A stretch of DNA of 43,470 bases, from assembly GCA_937928385.1 (NCBI GenBank), contig CALEZD010000109.1:1-43470 (forward strand), read 5' to 3'. Source of the DNA: an uncultured Bacteroidota bacterium (GTDB lineage Bacteria > Bacteroidota > Bacteroidia > Chitinophagales > Chitinophagaceae). Under the pieces are notes generated by a model. The model was not told the DNA's origin and searched no databases. It saw only the letters and a list, made by a program, of their open reading frames with translations. This document shows, piece by piece, positions 1-10,100 of this stretch (position 1 is its first letter; every line of letters starts with the position of its first letter). The position numbers and the translations under genes are program-made.

Positions 1-22
1 ACGGGTATCATGTGATACCCGT
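1..22 (-). terminator. Hairpin downstream of coxA
   Basis: A perfect inverted repeat, ACGGGTATCA then TG then TGATACCCGT, lies 22 bases beyond the coxA stop codon. It can fold into a strong GC-containing stem and sits where the long act-cox transcript should end. No sequence beyond it is available, so a following U-run cannot be checked. Confidence 0.6.
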
Positions 23-44
23 CGCTAATATTGTTATATTAATT

Positions 45-1862
45 CTAGTGCGATTCTTCTCCCTCTCGCAAAGGTGTGGTCTGCGGTATGAAGTCGTTAC
101 CGTGGCCATCATCTTTGTAATCATAAGGCCAACGATAAACTGTTGGTATCTCACCTTCCCAGTTACCATGGCCGGGGTTAATCGGCGTAGTCCACTCAAG
201 GCTGGGTGAACCCCATGGGTTCTGCACCAGGCATTTACGACCGCGGAAGATGCTGACGAAGAAGTTAACTACAAACAGCAACTGAGCAAAGAATACGATG
301 ATAGCCGCGATACTGATGAATGCATTCAGGCTTTCAAACTGGTTGAAAGATTCCCATGCCGTGTAATCGTAGTAACGGCGCGGCATACCGGCTATACCTT
401 CGTAGTGCATTGGCCAGAATATGAGGTATGCACCGGCAAACGTCAGGAAGAAGTGGATATAACCCAATGTGTTATTCATAAACCTTCCGAACATTTTCGG
501 GAACCAGTGATAGATACCCGCAAACATACCGAAGAAGGCGCTCACACCCATTACTATATGGAAGTGCGCTACTACGAAGTAAGTATCGTGCAGGTGTATA
601 TCCAGTGCTGAGTTACCCAGGAACAAACCTGTAAGGCCACCTGATATAAACAGCGATACGAAACCTATTGCAAACATCATGGGAACAGTAAACTTGATAT
701 TACCTTTCCACATAGTAGTCAGCCAGTTGAACACCTTAACGGCTGACGGCACGGCAATCAACAACGTCAACAGTACGAATATAGAACCGAGGAAGGGGCT
801 CATACCCGTAACGAACATGTGGTGCGCCCATACCAGGAAGGCCAGTACCGTGATACCAATCAATGATATAATCATCGCAAAATAACCGAATATCGGCTTG
901 CGGCTGTGGCAGGATAACACCTCTGATGCCATACCCATGCCCGGCAGCATGATGATATACACCTCGGGGTGGCCCAGGAACCAGAACAAGTGCTGGTAAA
1001 GGATAGCCGAACCACCGATATGCGGTAATGCCTTACCAGCTATAAATATTTCAGACAAATAGAAACTGGTACCGAAGTTGCGGTCGAATATCAGCAGTAC
1101 GAAACCTGAAAACAGTACAGGGAAAGAAAGTACGCCCAGTACGGCAGTGAACAGCAGCGCCCATATTGTCAGCGGCATGCGTGTCATTGTCATGCCTTTG
1201 GTACGCATGTTCAGTATAGTAGAAATATAGTTAAGGCCGCCCAGCAGTGATGAAACCACGAACAAAGCCATACTTATCAGCCACAAATCCATACCTAAGC
1301 CGGAACCCATAGAAGCTTCCTTCAGCGCACTGAGCGGAGGATATGTTGTCCATCCACCGGATGCGGGGCCTGTTTGTACAAACAAGGAGATAAACATTAC
1401 AACGCTTGCCAGGAAGAAGAACCAGTAAGAAAGCATATTCATAAACGGCGAAGCCATATCGCGTGCACCTACCTGCAGTGGAATGAGCAGGTTGGCGAAT
1501 GTACCGCTCAAGCCTGCCGTTAATACAAAGAATACAAGTATAGTACCATGCATCGTCACCAATGCATAGTAGAATTCTGCAGAAAGCTTACCGCCTTTTG
1601 CCCACTCGCCCAGGAACTTTTCCATTATCGGGAAAGTTTCATCGGGGAAACCTAACTGCAGACGGAAAAATACTGACATCAACGCACCCACTACAGCCCA
1701 GAAGATACCGGTAATCAAAAATTGTTTACCTATAACCTTATGATCCATACTGAATATCCACTTGGATATAAAGTGCTGCTCATGGTGTTCATGCCCATGA
1801 TGCTCTCCATGCGCACTATGCGTGTGCGCTACATTAGGTCCTTGAATGATAACGTCGCTCAT
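45..1862 (-). CDS. coxA: Cytochrome c oxidase subunit I (heme-copper oxidase, A1 type)
   Basis: Catalytic subunit of the terminal oxidase that reduces O2 to water and pumps protons in the inner membrane. It is about 605 residues with some 12 hydrophobic segments. The heme/copper ligands are visible: the low-spin heme His in TMHGTILVFF (about residue 105), the GHPEVY motif (about 298-302, supplying a CuB His, the A1-type Glu and the cross-link Tyr), the CuB pair WAHHMF (about 346) and VAHFHIVMG (about 430). The ATG at 1862 is preferred over a GTG three codons upstream. The cytoplasm-side N-terminus (residues 13-30) is strikingly His-rich. It is the last gene of the act-cox operon, 37 bases after coxB. 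Subunits III and IV are not in the window. Confidence 0.97.
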   Translation of the reverse strand: MSDVIIQGPNVAHTHSAHGEHHGHEHHEQHFISKWIFSMDHKVIGKQFLITGIFWAVVGALMSVFFRLQLGFPDETFPIMEKFLGEWAKGGKLSAEFYYALVTMHGTILVFFVLTAGLSGTFANLLIPLQVGARDMASPFMNMLSYWFFFLASVVMFISLFVQTGPASGGWTTYPPLSALKEASMGSGLGMDLWLISMALFVVSSLLGGLNYISTILNMRTKGMTMTRMPLTIWALLFTAVLGVLSFPVLFSGFVLLIFDRNFGTSFYLSEIFIAGKALPHIGGSAILYQHLFWFLGHPEVYIIMLPGMGMASEVLSCHSRKPIFGYFAMIISLIGITVLAFLVWAHHMFVTGMSPFLGSIFVLLTLLIAVPSAVKVFNWLTTMWKGNIKFTVPMMFAIGFVSLFISGGLTGLFLGNSALDIHLHDTYFVVAHFHIVMGVSAFFGMFAGIYHWFPKMFGRFMNNTLGYIHFFLTFAGAYLIFWPMHYEGIAGMPRRYYDYTAWESFNQFESLNAFISIAAIIVFFAQLLFVVNFFVSIFRGRKCLVQNPWGSPSLEWTTPINPGHGNWEGEIPTVYRWPYDYKDDGHGNDFIPQTTPLREGEESH

Positions 1863-1899
1863 TGTTTGCACTTTTTGTTGTTCCGTAGTTCCGGAACGA

Positions 1900-2943
1900 T
1901 TACTTCATCGTTATTGCGTTAACACTATCAGTTTTTTGTTCGGGCTGTGCAGGCGCTGTAGTTTCAGTAGCCTTGTCGCCGGCATAGTAAGGTTGTTGCA
2001 TCCTCATCCATGCGTTAAATTCCGCTTCCGTATGCACTATCACAGTACCACGCATAGCGTAGTGGCCCTTACCGCACATCTGGTCGCATGAAATTTCATA
2101 TACGAAATCGGGGTTGCCCGTAATTTCTTTCATTTCGTTAGTAGATACCGTAGGTGTAAACCACATAGTGGTGATAATGCCGGGTACAGCATCCATCTTC
2201 ATACGGAAATGCGCCAGGCCTACATCATGTATCACATCGCGAGAGCCGATGATGAGCTTTACAGGCTTACCTTTTACCAGGTGCAGTTCACCATTTTGCA
2301 ATACTACGTCGTCGTGGTTGTTCTTATCCTTCCAGTCCTGGCCCAACACATTATCAGCATCGTTGGTCATGCGGAAATCCTTTTTACCTAAAACACCGTC
2401 TTTACCGGGGTAGCGGATAATCCAGTTAAACTGCTTGCCCACTATCTCCACTACCATTGCGTCTTTTGGCGCCTCAGAAGTCATTTTACCCCAGTTTCTC
2501 AATCCTACAATTACCAGCAATGCCATCGCGATAGCGGGTATGGTTGTCCAGATAACTTCAAGTTTATTGTTATGCGCCAGGAAGGTAGCTTTTCTGTTTT
2601 CTGAAGCCTGGTAGCGGAACGCAAACCAGAACAAGGCTGCCTGTGTAATAAAGAATACGATACCTGTTACCAGCAGTGTGATATTGAACATGCTGTCGTA
2701 CTGCACACCATGGTCTGATGCGGACACGGGCAACATTTTATCTATCAGGTAATCGTGGCACAGCCATATACCATACAGCCCCAACAGGAAGAATACAACC
2801 AATAACCAGGCCATCAGGCGGTTGGTCTGTGCTTTCGTTTTCTCTTCGCCACGCAGTATCCCCGCCAACTCGCTCGCCTTGGCGATCTGGTATATTATAA
2901 AGAATACCAGGCACGTTAAAAATATTGAAATAAATCCCGACAT
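1900..2943 (-). CDS. coxB: Cytochrome c oxidase subunit II (CuA subunit)
   Basis: Electron-entry subunit that passes electrons through CuA to subunit I. The protein has 347 residues. Three hydrophobic segments occupy about the first 130 residues, more than the usual two, followed by a periplasmic cupredoxin domain. CuA ligands are visible as a His in GLAHFRM and the block CDQMCGKGHYAM (about residues 285-296: two Cys, His, Met). There is no C-terminal cytochrome c domain, so electrons probably arrive from the act complex or a separate carrier, as expected for act-linked oxidases. It lies between actF (54 bases) and coxA (37 bases). Confidence 0.96.
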   Translation of the reverse strand: MSGFISIFLTCLVFFIIYQIAKASELAGILRGEEKTKAQTNRLMAWLLVVFFLLGLYGIWLCHDYLIDKMLPVSASDHGVQYDSMFNITLLVTGIVFFITQAALFWFAFRYQASENRKATFLAHNNKLEVIWTTIPAIAMALLVIVGLRNWGKMTSEAPKDAMVVEIVGKQFNWIIRYPGKDGVLGKKDFRMTNDADNVLGQDWKDKNNHDDVVLQNGELHLVKGKPVKLIIGSRDVIHDVGLAHFRMKMDAVPGIITTMWFTPTVSTNEMKEITGNPDFVYEISCDQMCGKGHYAMRGTVIVHTEAEFNAWMRMQQPYYAGDKATETTAPAQPEQKTDSVNAITMK

Positions 2944-2997
2944 GGTCAGCTTATCTTAATAGTTCTTTTAAATAATATTCAATTCCTAATTGTATCC

Positions 2998-4209
2998 TTA
3001 GCTTTCGTGCAATACAGCCTCTTTCAGCAAAGGATGGTTTTCAGGTACTAATGACGCTTTAGTCAAAGTATTATATACTACAAACATCAACAATCCAGCA
3101 AATCCTGCAAATACTCCCAGTTCGTACCAGCTCAGGTACCAGTTGGCACCCATCGGGCCGGGCATAGTCATGATGAAGAAGTCGAGCCAGTGGCCGAAAA
3201 TGATGGCCATTGCCATGAAGGTAACTGTAAAATAGTTACGCTTGCTGGGGCGAGACATCAGCACCAGTATAGGCATGATAAAGTTGATGATGAACACCGA
3301 ATACCATATCAGTCCGTAAGGGCCCTGTTGACGAATTTTAAAATATGTTGTTTCCTCAGGAATGTTACCATACCATATCAGCATGTACTGGGCAAACCAT
3401 ACGTAAGTCCAGAATACGCTGAATGCAAACATGAACTTACCGAGGTCGTGTGTATGCTCTTTGGTTACCAGCTCCAGGTAGCCATGGTTTTTCAGCGACA
3501 GTACAAACAGCAGGATTACCGCCATACCACTTACAAACGCACTGGCGAAAGTGTACCAGCTATACATGGTAGAGTACCAGTGAGCGTCAATGCTCATCAG
3601 CCACATCCATGGCGTAGTGCTCATTTGAGTCAATGCATATACCAGCAGGAAGCCTGCCGACCATTTAACCATGGTCCAGTATATTTTAGTGCTGTTCTTA
3701 GGCGCTTTCTCCTGTGCGAGTGATAATGCGCGGAATTTACGTCCGAAGAAAGCCCACAATCCGATAGTTACGAGCGTAAAGCCGGCAAACATCCCCTTGT
3801 TCAGGAAAGCGGATTTGCCTTCGAGTATCTCATCACCTTCGGGGTGTACCCAGTGGTAAATAGGGTTATGCCCGTCAATGTCCAAACCAAATGCGATGAA
3901 TAATAATACTACAGCAGCTATAAGGCCGAATACCCATACATTGGCACCAATCGCTTCTGGTACTCTTTTGTAAGCCACAATCCAGCCACCCTGTGCCAAT
4001 GAGGCTGCAGCCTGTATGAATACACTGGCTGCTGTAATCATCACAAAGAATACACTGGTCTGCAACAGCACTATCCAGAAGCGGGTTTGTGCGTGATGAT
4101 CCCCGCCCAGTAATGTTATTCCACCTATGATAAGTACCAGCAGGCCAACCAGCATCAGTGCTATGCTCGTTGTTTTCAATCTTGCCGGAAGCTCAAAACG
4201 TTCGTTCAT
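2998..4209 (-). CDS. actF: Alternative complex III membrane subunit ActF
   Basis: Integral membrane subunit of the quinol:cytochrome c/oxidase oxidoreductase that replaces cytochrome bc1 in many Bacteroidota. The protein has 403 residues and about ten hydrophobic stretches, starting with a long one near residues 15-30, and no heme or iron-sulfur motifs, as expected for ActF (an NrfD-like paralogue of ActC). Family knowledge assigns ActC and ActF to the membrane core. Position gives strong support: it follows actE by 34 bases and precedes coxB by 54. The exact quinone and proton-pathway residues cannot be assigned by eye. Confidence 0.92.
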   Translation of the reverse strand: MNERFELPARLKTTSIALMLVGLLVLIIGGITLLGGDHHAQTRFWIVLLQTSVFFVMITAASVFIQAAASLAQGGWIVAYKRVPEAIGANVWVFGLIAAVVLLFIAFGLDIDGHNPIYHWVHPEGDEILEGKSAFLNKGMFAGFTLVTIGLWAFFGRKFRALSLAQEKAPKNSTKIYWTMVKWSAGFLLVYALTQMSTTPWMWLMSIDAHWYSTMYSWYTFASAFVSGMAVILLFVLSLKNHGYLELVTKEHTHDLGKFMFAFSVFWTYVWFAQYMLIWYGNIPEETTYFKIRQQGPYGLIWYSVFIINFIMPILVLMSRPSKRNYFTVTFMAMAIIFGHWLDFFIMTMPGPMGANWYLSWYELGVFAGFAGLLMFVVYNTLTKASLVPENHPLLKEAVLHES

Positions 4210-4243
4210 TGTATCTGCTATTAGAAGTACGTTTATTAATTTT

Positions 4244-4900
4244 TTAGTGTGTGTCAGTATGAGTTACTTCAGCAGCTACCTCAGCATCTGTGGTGGCAAC
4301 TTCGTTGGCAGCGGCACCTAATGTAAAAGGCGCCCCCCCGTTCTCAGCCTGGAATTTCTTAATATAAGCTATTACCATCCAACGTTGCTTTATATCCAGC
4401 TGGCTGGCATAAGAGCCCATCGCGTTTTTACCAAACTTGATAGCCGCGTACATAGTACCCGAAGGCATGTTGATGTATTTGCCGTCTTTGAAGTTGGCAG
4501 GCATTGCTGCAAATTTTCCGCTTACATACAACGGCCCCTGGCCATCCAGTTTGCCTCCGTGGCATATACCGCAATAGATATTGTACAAGCGCTCGCCCTC
4601 AGCCATTTCAGCCTCGTTGAAACGCAGGTGCGTAGTGAATGTTTTGTAGGCATTGGTATCACCTTCTACCAGGTGGTCGGGCAGTTCGTGTCCCATAGCC
4701 ACAGTACCTTCTACAGGCAGACGGCTGGTTTCGCCATCAGCAAAGTTGGGGTTGTGGGTATAAGCATCGTACGCCTGCGAATAAGTCATATCCGGTGCAT
4801 AGGTTTTACCGGGATTGCGGCGTTTTGCACCAGTGTTGCAAGCCGCCAGGCCCAGCCCTACCGCCAGAAATGCAATCACTATGCCTTTGGTCTTATTCAT
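4244..4900 (-). CDS. actE: Alternative complex III monoheme cytochrome c ActE
   Basis: Monoheme cytochrome c of alternative complex III, a lipid-anchored electron carrier on the periplasmic side. The ATG at 4900 gives a signal peptide ending in the lipobox LAAC (Cys about residue 21), typical of lipoproteins; the longer frame starts with TTG at 4924 and adds eight non-signal residues, so it was rejected. The single heme motif is CGICH near residue 109, and a Met for the sixth ligand is available in the following 60 residues (candidates in the AAMPANF and NMPSGTMY stretches). The C-terminus is acidic and ends with several His/Thr residues. It lies 36 bases after actD and 34 before actF. Confidence 0.94.
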   Translation of the reverse strand: MNKTKGIVIAFLAVGLGLAACNTGAKRRNPGKTYAPDMTYSQAYDAYTHNPNFADGETSRLPVEGTVAMGHELPDHLVEGDTNAYKTFTTHLRFNEAEMAEGERLYNIYCGICHGGKLDGQGPLYVSGKFAAMPANFKDGKYINMPSGTMYAAIKFGKNAMGSYASQLDIKQRWMVIAYIKKFQAENGGAPFTLGAAANEVATTDAEVAAEVTHTDTH

Positions 4901-4936
4901 AAAATAATTCAGTTCTTTATTCAAAAAGCTTTTAAA

Positions 4937-5521
4937 TTATACTGTCGCGTTCAGTTTTTCGTATTCTTCTTCTTTGTCAAAACGTCCGTACCACCATTCG
5001 CTCTCCGCCATTTCCACTTTGGTTTCCACAGCACCAGTCGATTTCAGAAAATCAATAGCTTCCTGCTCAGACACATGCTCATTCAGTTCCAGCACTACTA
5101 CAAACAGGTCATCTGTCTGGCGCGGGTGGAAAACGTGTTTCTTAACGCCGGGCATTATCTGGTTGAGGTAGCAGAAAGTAAGCACCATACCTACAGCTGC
5201 AAACAGTACCGTCGTCTCGAACGTAATAGGTATAAATGCAGGCAGTGCAAAGTGGGGCTTACCGCCAAAGTTTGTCGGCCAGTCGCCTGTAAAAATCCAA
5301 CCCATGAAACCCAGCGCTGTTGCTGTACCGGTGATACCGTAGATAAAACCGGCAACGTGCAGGTCTGTATCCTTGTGGCCCAGGGCTTTATCTAAGCCAT
5401 GCACAGGAAATGGTGTGTACACATCGTGCAGCTTGTAACCGCTGTTGCGTACTTTTTCCACTGCGGGAAACAGTACCGCTTCGTCGTCATAACACCCAAC
5501 CGCGAATTTTTTTATAGCCAT
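4937..5521 (-). CDS. actD: Alternative complex III subunit ActD (DUF3341)
   Basis: Small membrane subunit of alternative complex III. The protein has 194 residues. An N-terminal soluble part starts with the typical KKFAVGCYDDE and an early DVYTPFPVHGLD segment characteristic of the DUF3341/ActD family. It is followed by two hydrophobic segments (about residues 58-78 and 100-120) and a cytoplasmic C-terminal tail with a ferredoxin-like ELNEHV...FLKSTGA stretch. There are no cofactor motifs. It lies between actC (105-base gap) and actE (36-base gap). Its role in the complex is structural as far as known. Confidence 0.92.
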   Translation of the reverse strand: MAIKKFAVGCYDDEAVLFPAVEKVRNSGYKLHDVYTPFPVHGLDKALGHKDTDLHVAGFIYGITGTATALGFMGWIFTGDWPTNFGGKPHFALPAFIPITFETTVLFAAVGMVLTFCYLNQIMPGVKKHVFHPRQTDDLFVVVLELNEHVSEQEAIDFLKSTGAVETKVEMAESEWWYGRFDKEEEYEKLNATV

Positions 5522-5626
5522 CTTCTTATTTATTCAATTTGATAATTAGCCTATGCGGCAATTTTCAAAAACTATTTTCATTTCGTGCAACTTGACAGCT
5601 TGTCTGATTGCATTGTTGTTTCATTT

Positions 5627-7057
5627 TTAGTGATGCGCTTGCTCGTGCACAAATTCCTCCGTGCTCTTCTCATGTATCACTTCCATTTTCTTCTTGTAGC
5701 TTTCTCCTGATGTTTTCAGGATGAATTTGATCTCGGCAATTGCTATCACCGGGAAATATTTAGCGAATAAGAAGAAGCAGGTAAAGAACAAACCGAACGT
5801 ACCCAGGTAGAAACCTATCTCAGGCCATGTAGGACTGTAGTATGTCCAGCTACCGGGCAGGTAATCGCGATACAGAGAAGTAACGATGATTACGAAACGC
5901 TCGAACCACATACCTATGTTCACTATGATAGACATAAAGAAGGTAAACGGAATGTTGCGGCGCAGTTTCTTGAACCAGAACAACTGGGGTGATACCACGT
6001 TGCAGGTCATCATCGCCCAATAGCTCCACCAGTATGGGCCGAATATACGCCAGTGGAAAGCGGCTTGCTCGTAAACAACACCACTGTACCATGCCATGAA
6101 CAGCTCGGTAAGGTAAGCGACACCTACGATAGAACCGGTAAGTACGATTACTTTGTTCATCGCCTCAATATGGCCTACAGTAATATAATCTTCCAGGCCC
6201 ATAATCTTGCGGCAGACAATCAACAGGGTTTGCACCATGGCGAAACCTGAGAATATCGCACCTGCAACGAAGTATGGCGGGAAGATGGTAGTGTGCCAGC
6301 CGGGTATTACCGAAGTGGCGAAGTCGAAAGATACTATGGTGTGTACTGAAAGTACCAGTGGCGTACTCAAACCGGCAAGTACCAGTGAGAGTGCCTCGTG
6401 GCGCTGCCAGTTTTTAGCAGTACCCGTCCAGCCAAAAGAGGCGAGGCCGTACATGCGCTTGCGAAATTTGGTTTTAGCACGGTCGCGCACTGTAGCAAAG
6501 TCAGGAATAAGGCCCGAGTACCAGAACAGTAATGATACCGTGAAATAAGTAGATATCGCGAATACGTCCCACATCAGCGCCGAGTTGAAGTTGGGCCACA
6601 GCGCACCGCGCGTGTTGGGGTAAGGCAATACGTAGAAGGCATTCCATACACGACCCATGTGGAAGATAGGGAACTGCCCCGCACACATTACCGCGAATAT
6701 AGTCATCGCTTCAGCGGCGCGGTTAACACCTGTACGCCAGCCCTGGCGGAAGAGGAGCAATATCGCTGATATCAGTGTTCCGGCGTGACCGATACCTACC
6801 CACCATACGAAGTTGGTGATATCCCATCCCCAACCTACGGTGCGGTTGATACCCCACACACCTATACCGAAATAAACCTCCCAGAATACTGAGAATACTC
6901 CGAAAGCCAGAAGGGCCACCGAAAAGAAGAATCCTACGTACCACATACGGCCCGGTTTCTGCTCTATCGGACGAACAATATCTTCCGTTACCTGGTGATA
7001 GGTTTTCTCACCATCTACCAGCGGCTCCCTTACAAACGATTCGTACTTCAAATGCAT
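5627..7057 (-). CDS. actC: Alternative complex III membrane subunit ActC (NrfD-like)
   Basis: NrfD/PsrC-family integral membrane subunit thought to hold the quinol oxidation site. The protein has 476 residues with about ten hydrophobic segments. Family-typical stretches such as WGINRTVGWGWDITNFVWW and PYFVAGAIFSGFAMVQTLL are present. The tail is rich in Lys, Glu and His and ends in HEQAHH. It lies 65 bases after actB, whose iron-sulfur domain would dock on it. Along with actF it forms the membrane core. Confidence 0.96.
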   Translation of the reverse strand: MHLKYESFVREPLVDGEKTYHQVTEDIVRPIEQKPGRMWYVGFFFSVALLAFGVFSVFWEVYFGIGVWGINRTVGWGWDITNFVWWVGIGHAGTLISAILLLFRQGWRTGVNRAAEAMTIFAVMCAGQFPIFHMGRVWNAFYVLPYPNTRGALWPNFNSALMWDVFAISTYFTVSLLFWYSGLIPDFATVRDRAKTKFRKRMYGLASFGWTGTAKNWQRHEALSLVLAGLSTPLVLSVHTIVSFDFATSVIPGWHTTIFPPYFVAGAIFSGFAMVQTLLIVCRKIMGLEDYITVGHIEAMNKVIVLTGSIVGVAYLTELFMAWYSGVVYEQAAFHWRIFGPYWWSYWAMMTCNVVSPQLFWFKKLRRNIPFTFFMSIIVNIGMWFERFVIIVTSLYRDYLPGSWTYYSPTWPEIGFYLGTFGLFFTCFFLFAKYFPVIAIAEIKFILKTSGESYKKKMEVIHEKSTEEFVHEQAHH

Positions 7058-7122
7058 AGCACGTTATTAGTAATAGTTCTTTTAATATTATTTATCAGCT
7101 TTCGCTTTATCCTATGATACCC

Positions 7123-10100
7123 TTAAAATACTATCGGGTTCATCAATTTATCTTTTTCCGCATCGCCGGCTACTATCTCATCCGTATTACGGATTACTGA
7201 CAGGTAGTTTACGTTAGGCAATGTGTGTATCGATTCCAATACATAGTTCACACGCTCCGCCTGCTCTTCTTTACGCAGCTTGTATATCGCACTGTTCTTA
7301 TCGGCTACGTTACCAAATACTATCGCATCGGTAGGGCAAGCTGTCTGGCAAGCTGTGCGGGCTTCGCCATCGGCCAATGGGCGTCCGGCTTTCTTCGCGT
7401 TCAGCTTAGCTTCCTGCAGGCGTTGTACGCAGAAGCTGCACTTCTCCATCACACCACGGCTGCGCACAGTCACGTCAGGGTTCAGCACCATGCGTGTCAG
7501 GTCGCTGTTCATTTCGTCGCGGCGATAGTCTTCGTACAGGTTACCTTCAAAGCTATCCGCACCGTTCCAGTCCATCCAGTTGAAGTGACGTACTTTGTAA
7601 GGACAGTTGTTGGCGCAGTACTTAGTACCGATACAACGGTTATAAGCCATTTGGTTCAAACCCTCTGTACTGTGGTTGGTAGCATTTACCGGGCAAACGT
7701 TTTCGCAAGGTGCGTTGTCGCAGTGCTGGCACATCATGGGCTGGAACACTGTCTGAATACTATCGGGGTCTTCAGGCATACCGCTGAAGTAACGGTCGAT
7801 ACGTATCCAGTGCATTTCCTGCGCCTTCAGTACGTGTGTTTTACCTACTACAGATATATTATTCTCAGCCTGGCAACCCACCACGCATGCGCCGCAACCT
7901 ATACAGCTGGTCAGGTCGATAGACATGCCCCACTGTATACCCGGCTTCTCGTGAACAGGGTACAGTGTACCGTTCTTACGGAAATCTTCCTCCCAGGCAG
8001 TTTTATCGCCATGGGCAGCGGCTTCGCCATGTGCGCCTGCAGCTACTGCGGCAGCAGCACCATGTTCGCCACCCTCGTGCTCCCAGGGCAGGTGTGTATA
8101 ATGTTCTAATTCAGTTTTACGCTTGTTCAGCAGATGCGCGGGGTCCTTTTTGAACTCATCCAGCGTGTATTCGTGTATGATGGGGCGGCCTTCGTAACTA
8201 TGGTGTGTTTGTGTGATAGCTACGTCGTATGTTTTATCAGTTTTCTCAATCTTTACAGGCGTGCTGTAAGAGAATGTTTTGCCATTGAAGCTGATGAACG
8301 GATAAGCGTTTTTACCGCCTATTTCTTTACCGAATTTGTCGGTACCGCTACGGGCAGCCATACCCACTTTTGCATCGCGGCCATAACCTACCGCCATAGC
8401 CACTACATCGTTGTGCAGGCCGGGTACTACCACTATCGGCATTTCTACTACCTGCCCATTAGCGGCAGTTACTTTTACTACACGCTTGGCGCTCACTACT
8501 TCGGTAATGCTGGTCAGCTCTTCATCCCAATCTTTCGCGGTTTTCGGAGAAACGCAGAGGTAGTTGTCCCATGTACCTTTGGTTATGGGGTCGGGCATTT
8601 CCTGCAGCCATGGGTTGTTACTCCATGCGCCACCGTACCCGATTGATATTTTCTGATATACTACCAGTTCTTTACCTTCCGGCGCTTTGGCAGACAGTGC
8701 TACAGACATAGCGCCATCAGCATTGCCGCTGAAAGAGATACCGGCCACAGGCATATCGCCGGCGGGTTCTATCACGCCATCCTGCAATGCTTTGTCCAGG
8801 TTGGTTTGCCCACCCAGTTTAGCAGTCCAGTAAGACATCCAGTAGTCGCCATAAGTAGTACCGGCATCGGCCCATGTCAGCAGGCTATCCTGGAAGGCGC
8901 GCGTTTTGAACAACGGCGCTATACCCGGCTGCTGCAGGCTGTAATATCCTGTTTTAGGTTCAGCATCGCCCCAGCTTTCCAGGTAGTGATGGTCAGGAAC
9001 CACGTATTTACATTGCTGTGCTGTTTCGTCCATGCGGTCGGCAAAGGAAACAGATACAGCTACTTTCTTCAATCCTTCGGCAAACTTAGCCCCATCGAAA
9101 TAATCGTATACGGGGTTAACGCCATGTATCAGCAGGGCGCCTACGCTGCCTGCGTTCATAGCCTGTGTCAGCGCCACCATATCAGAGTCGATACCCTGCT
9201 TGTAGTTGCTGGTCACAGCCCAGTTGATGGTAGTGCCGTTGGCACCTATATTGGCGTTGATAGCGTTTACTATCAACTGTACATCCATATCGTTTGAACC
9301 ACATACTACCAGTCCGTTTCCTTTTTTCAGGTCTGCGGCTGCTTTATTGATGGTTTCATTCAGTTTGTCGCTGCCCAGGCTGGCTTTAGTACCGTTTACT
9401 ACTGCCTGGTACAATGCTGCTGCTACGCGGCCCATCTGCGAAGGGCGGCAGGTAGCACGCATATCGGCCTTGGCACCCGTAATTGTGTGCGTAGGCTCTA
9501 CCTGGTAGTGCCTGGACAATACCGGGTTTTTAGCGCTGATTTTGCGGCCTTTGCTGTATTGCTTGGCAAACTCAACCGGCGACAACCATGTACCCAGGAA
9601 GTCTGCATCCAGGCTCACGATGGTTTGCGCCTTATCAAAATGGTATGAAGGTAATGCACGCTTACCATAGCTGGCTTCGTTGGCCAGCAGCATGCCCGAG
9701 TAAGAAATCGGGTCGTGCACTATATGCTTCGCATTAGGGTATTTAGCTAAGAATTTGGCTATTACGTCTTTGGTAGTGGGGCTGAGGATGGTAGATGTCA
9801 GCAGGTATGTAGCACCTGTTGCACCGGCGAGGCCGCTTTTCACCATACGGTCAATAGCCTCGAAGGTGGCTTCTTTACCCTCAGCATAAGGCTGGCGCAG
9901 GCGTGCTGTATCATACAGGTTGAGCACGGATGCCTGCATACGTGCAGAGCTGCCGCCTTGTGTAATAGACGACTTGGGGTTGCCTTCTACTTTTATGGGG
10001 CGCCCGTCGCGTGTTTTTATCACTATCGCGCAGTAATCACCACCATCTGCAAATGTAGATGCATAGTAATTAGGCACACCGGGAATGATTTCCTCGGGTT

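Noticed and set aside
4385..5395. 336-codon plus-strand frame over actE and actD
   Set aside because: Spans two recognised genes on the other strand and their gap; composition is not protein-like.
7225..8109. 294-codon plus-strand frame opposite actB
   Set aside because: Antisense to the conserved iron-sulfur domain.
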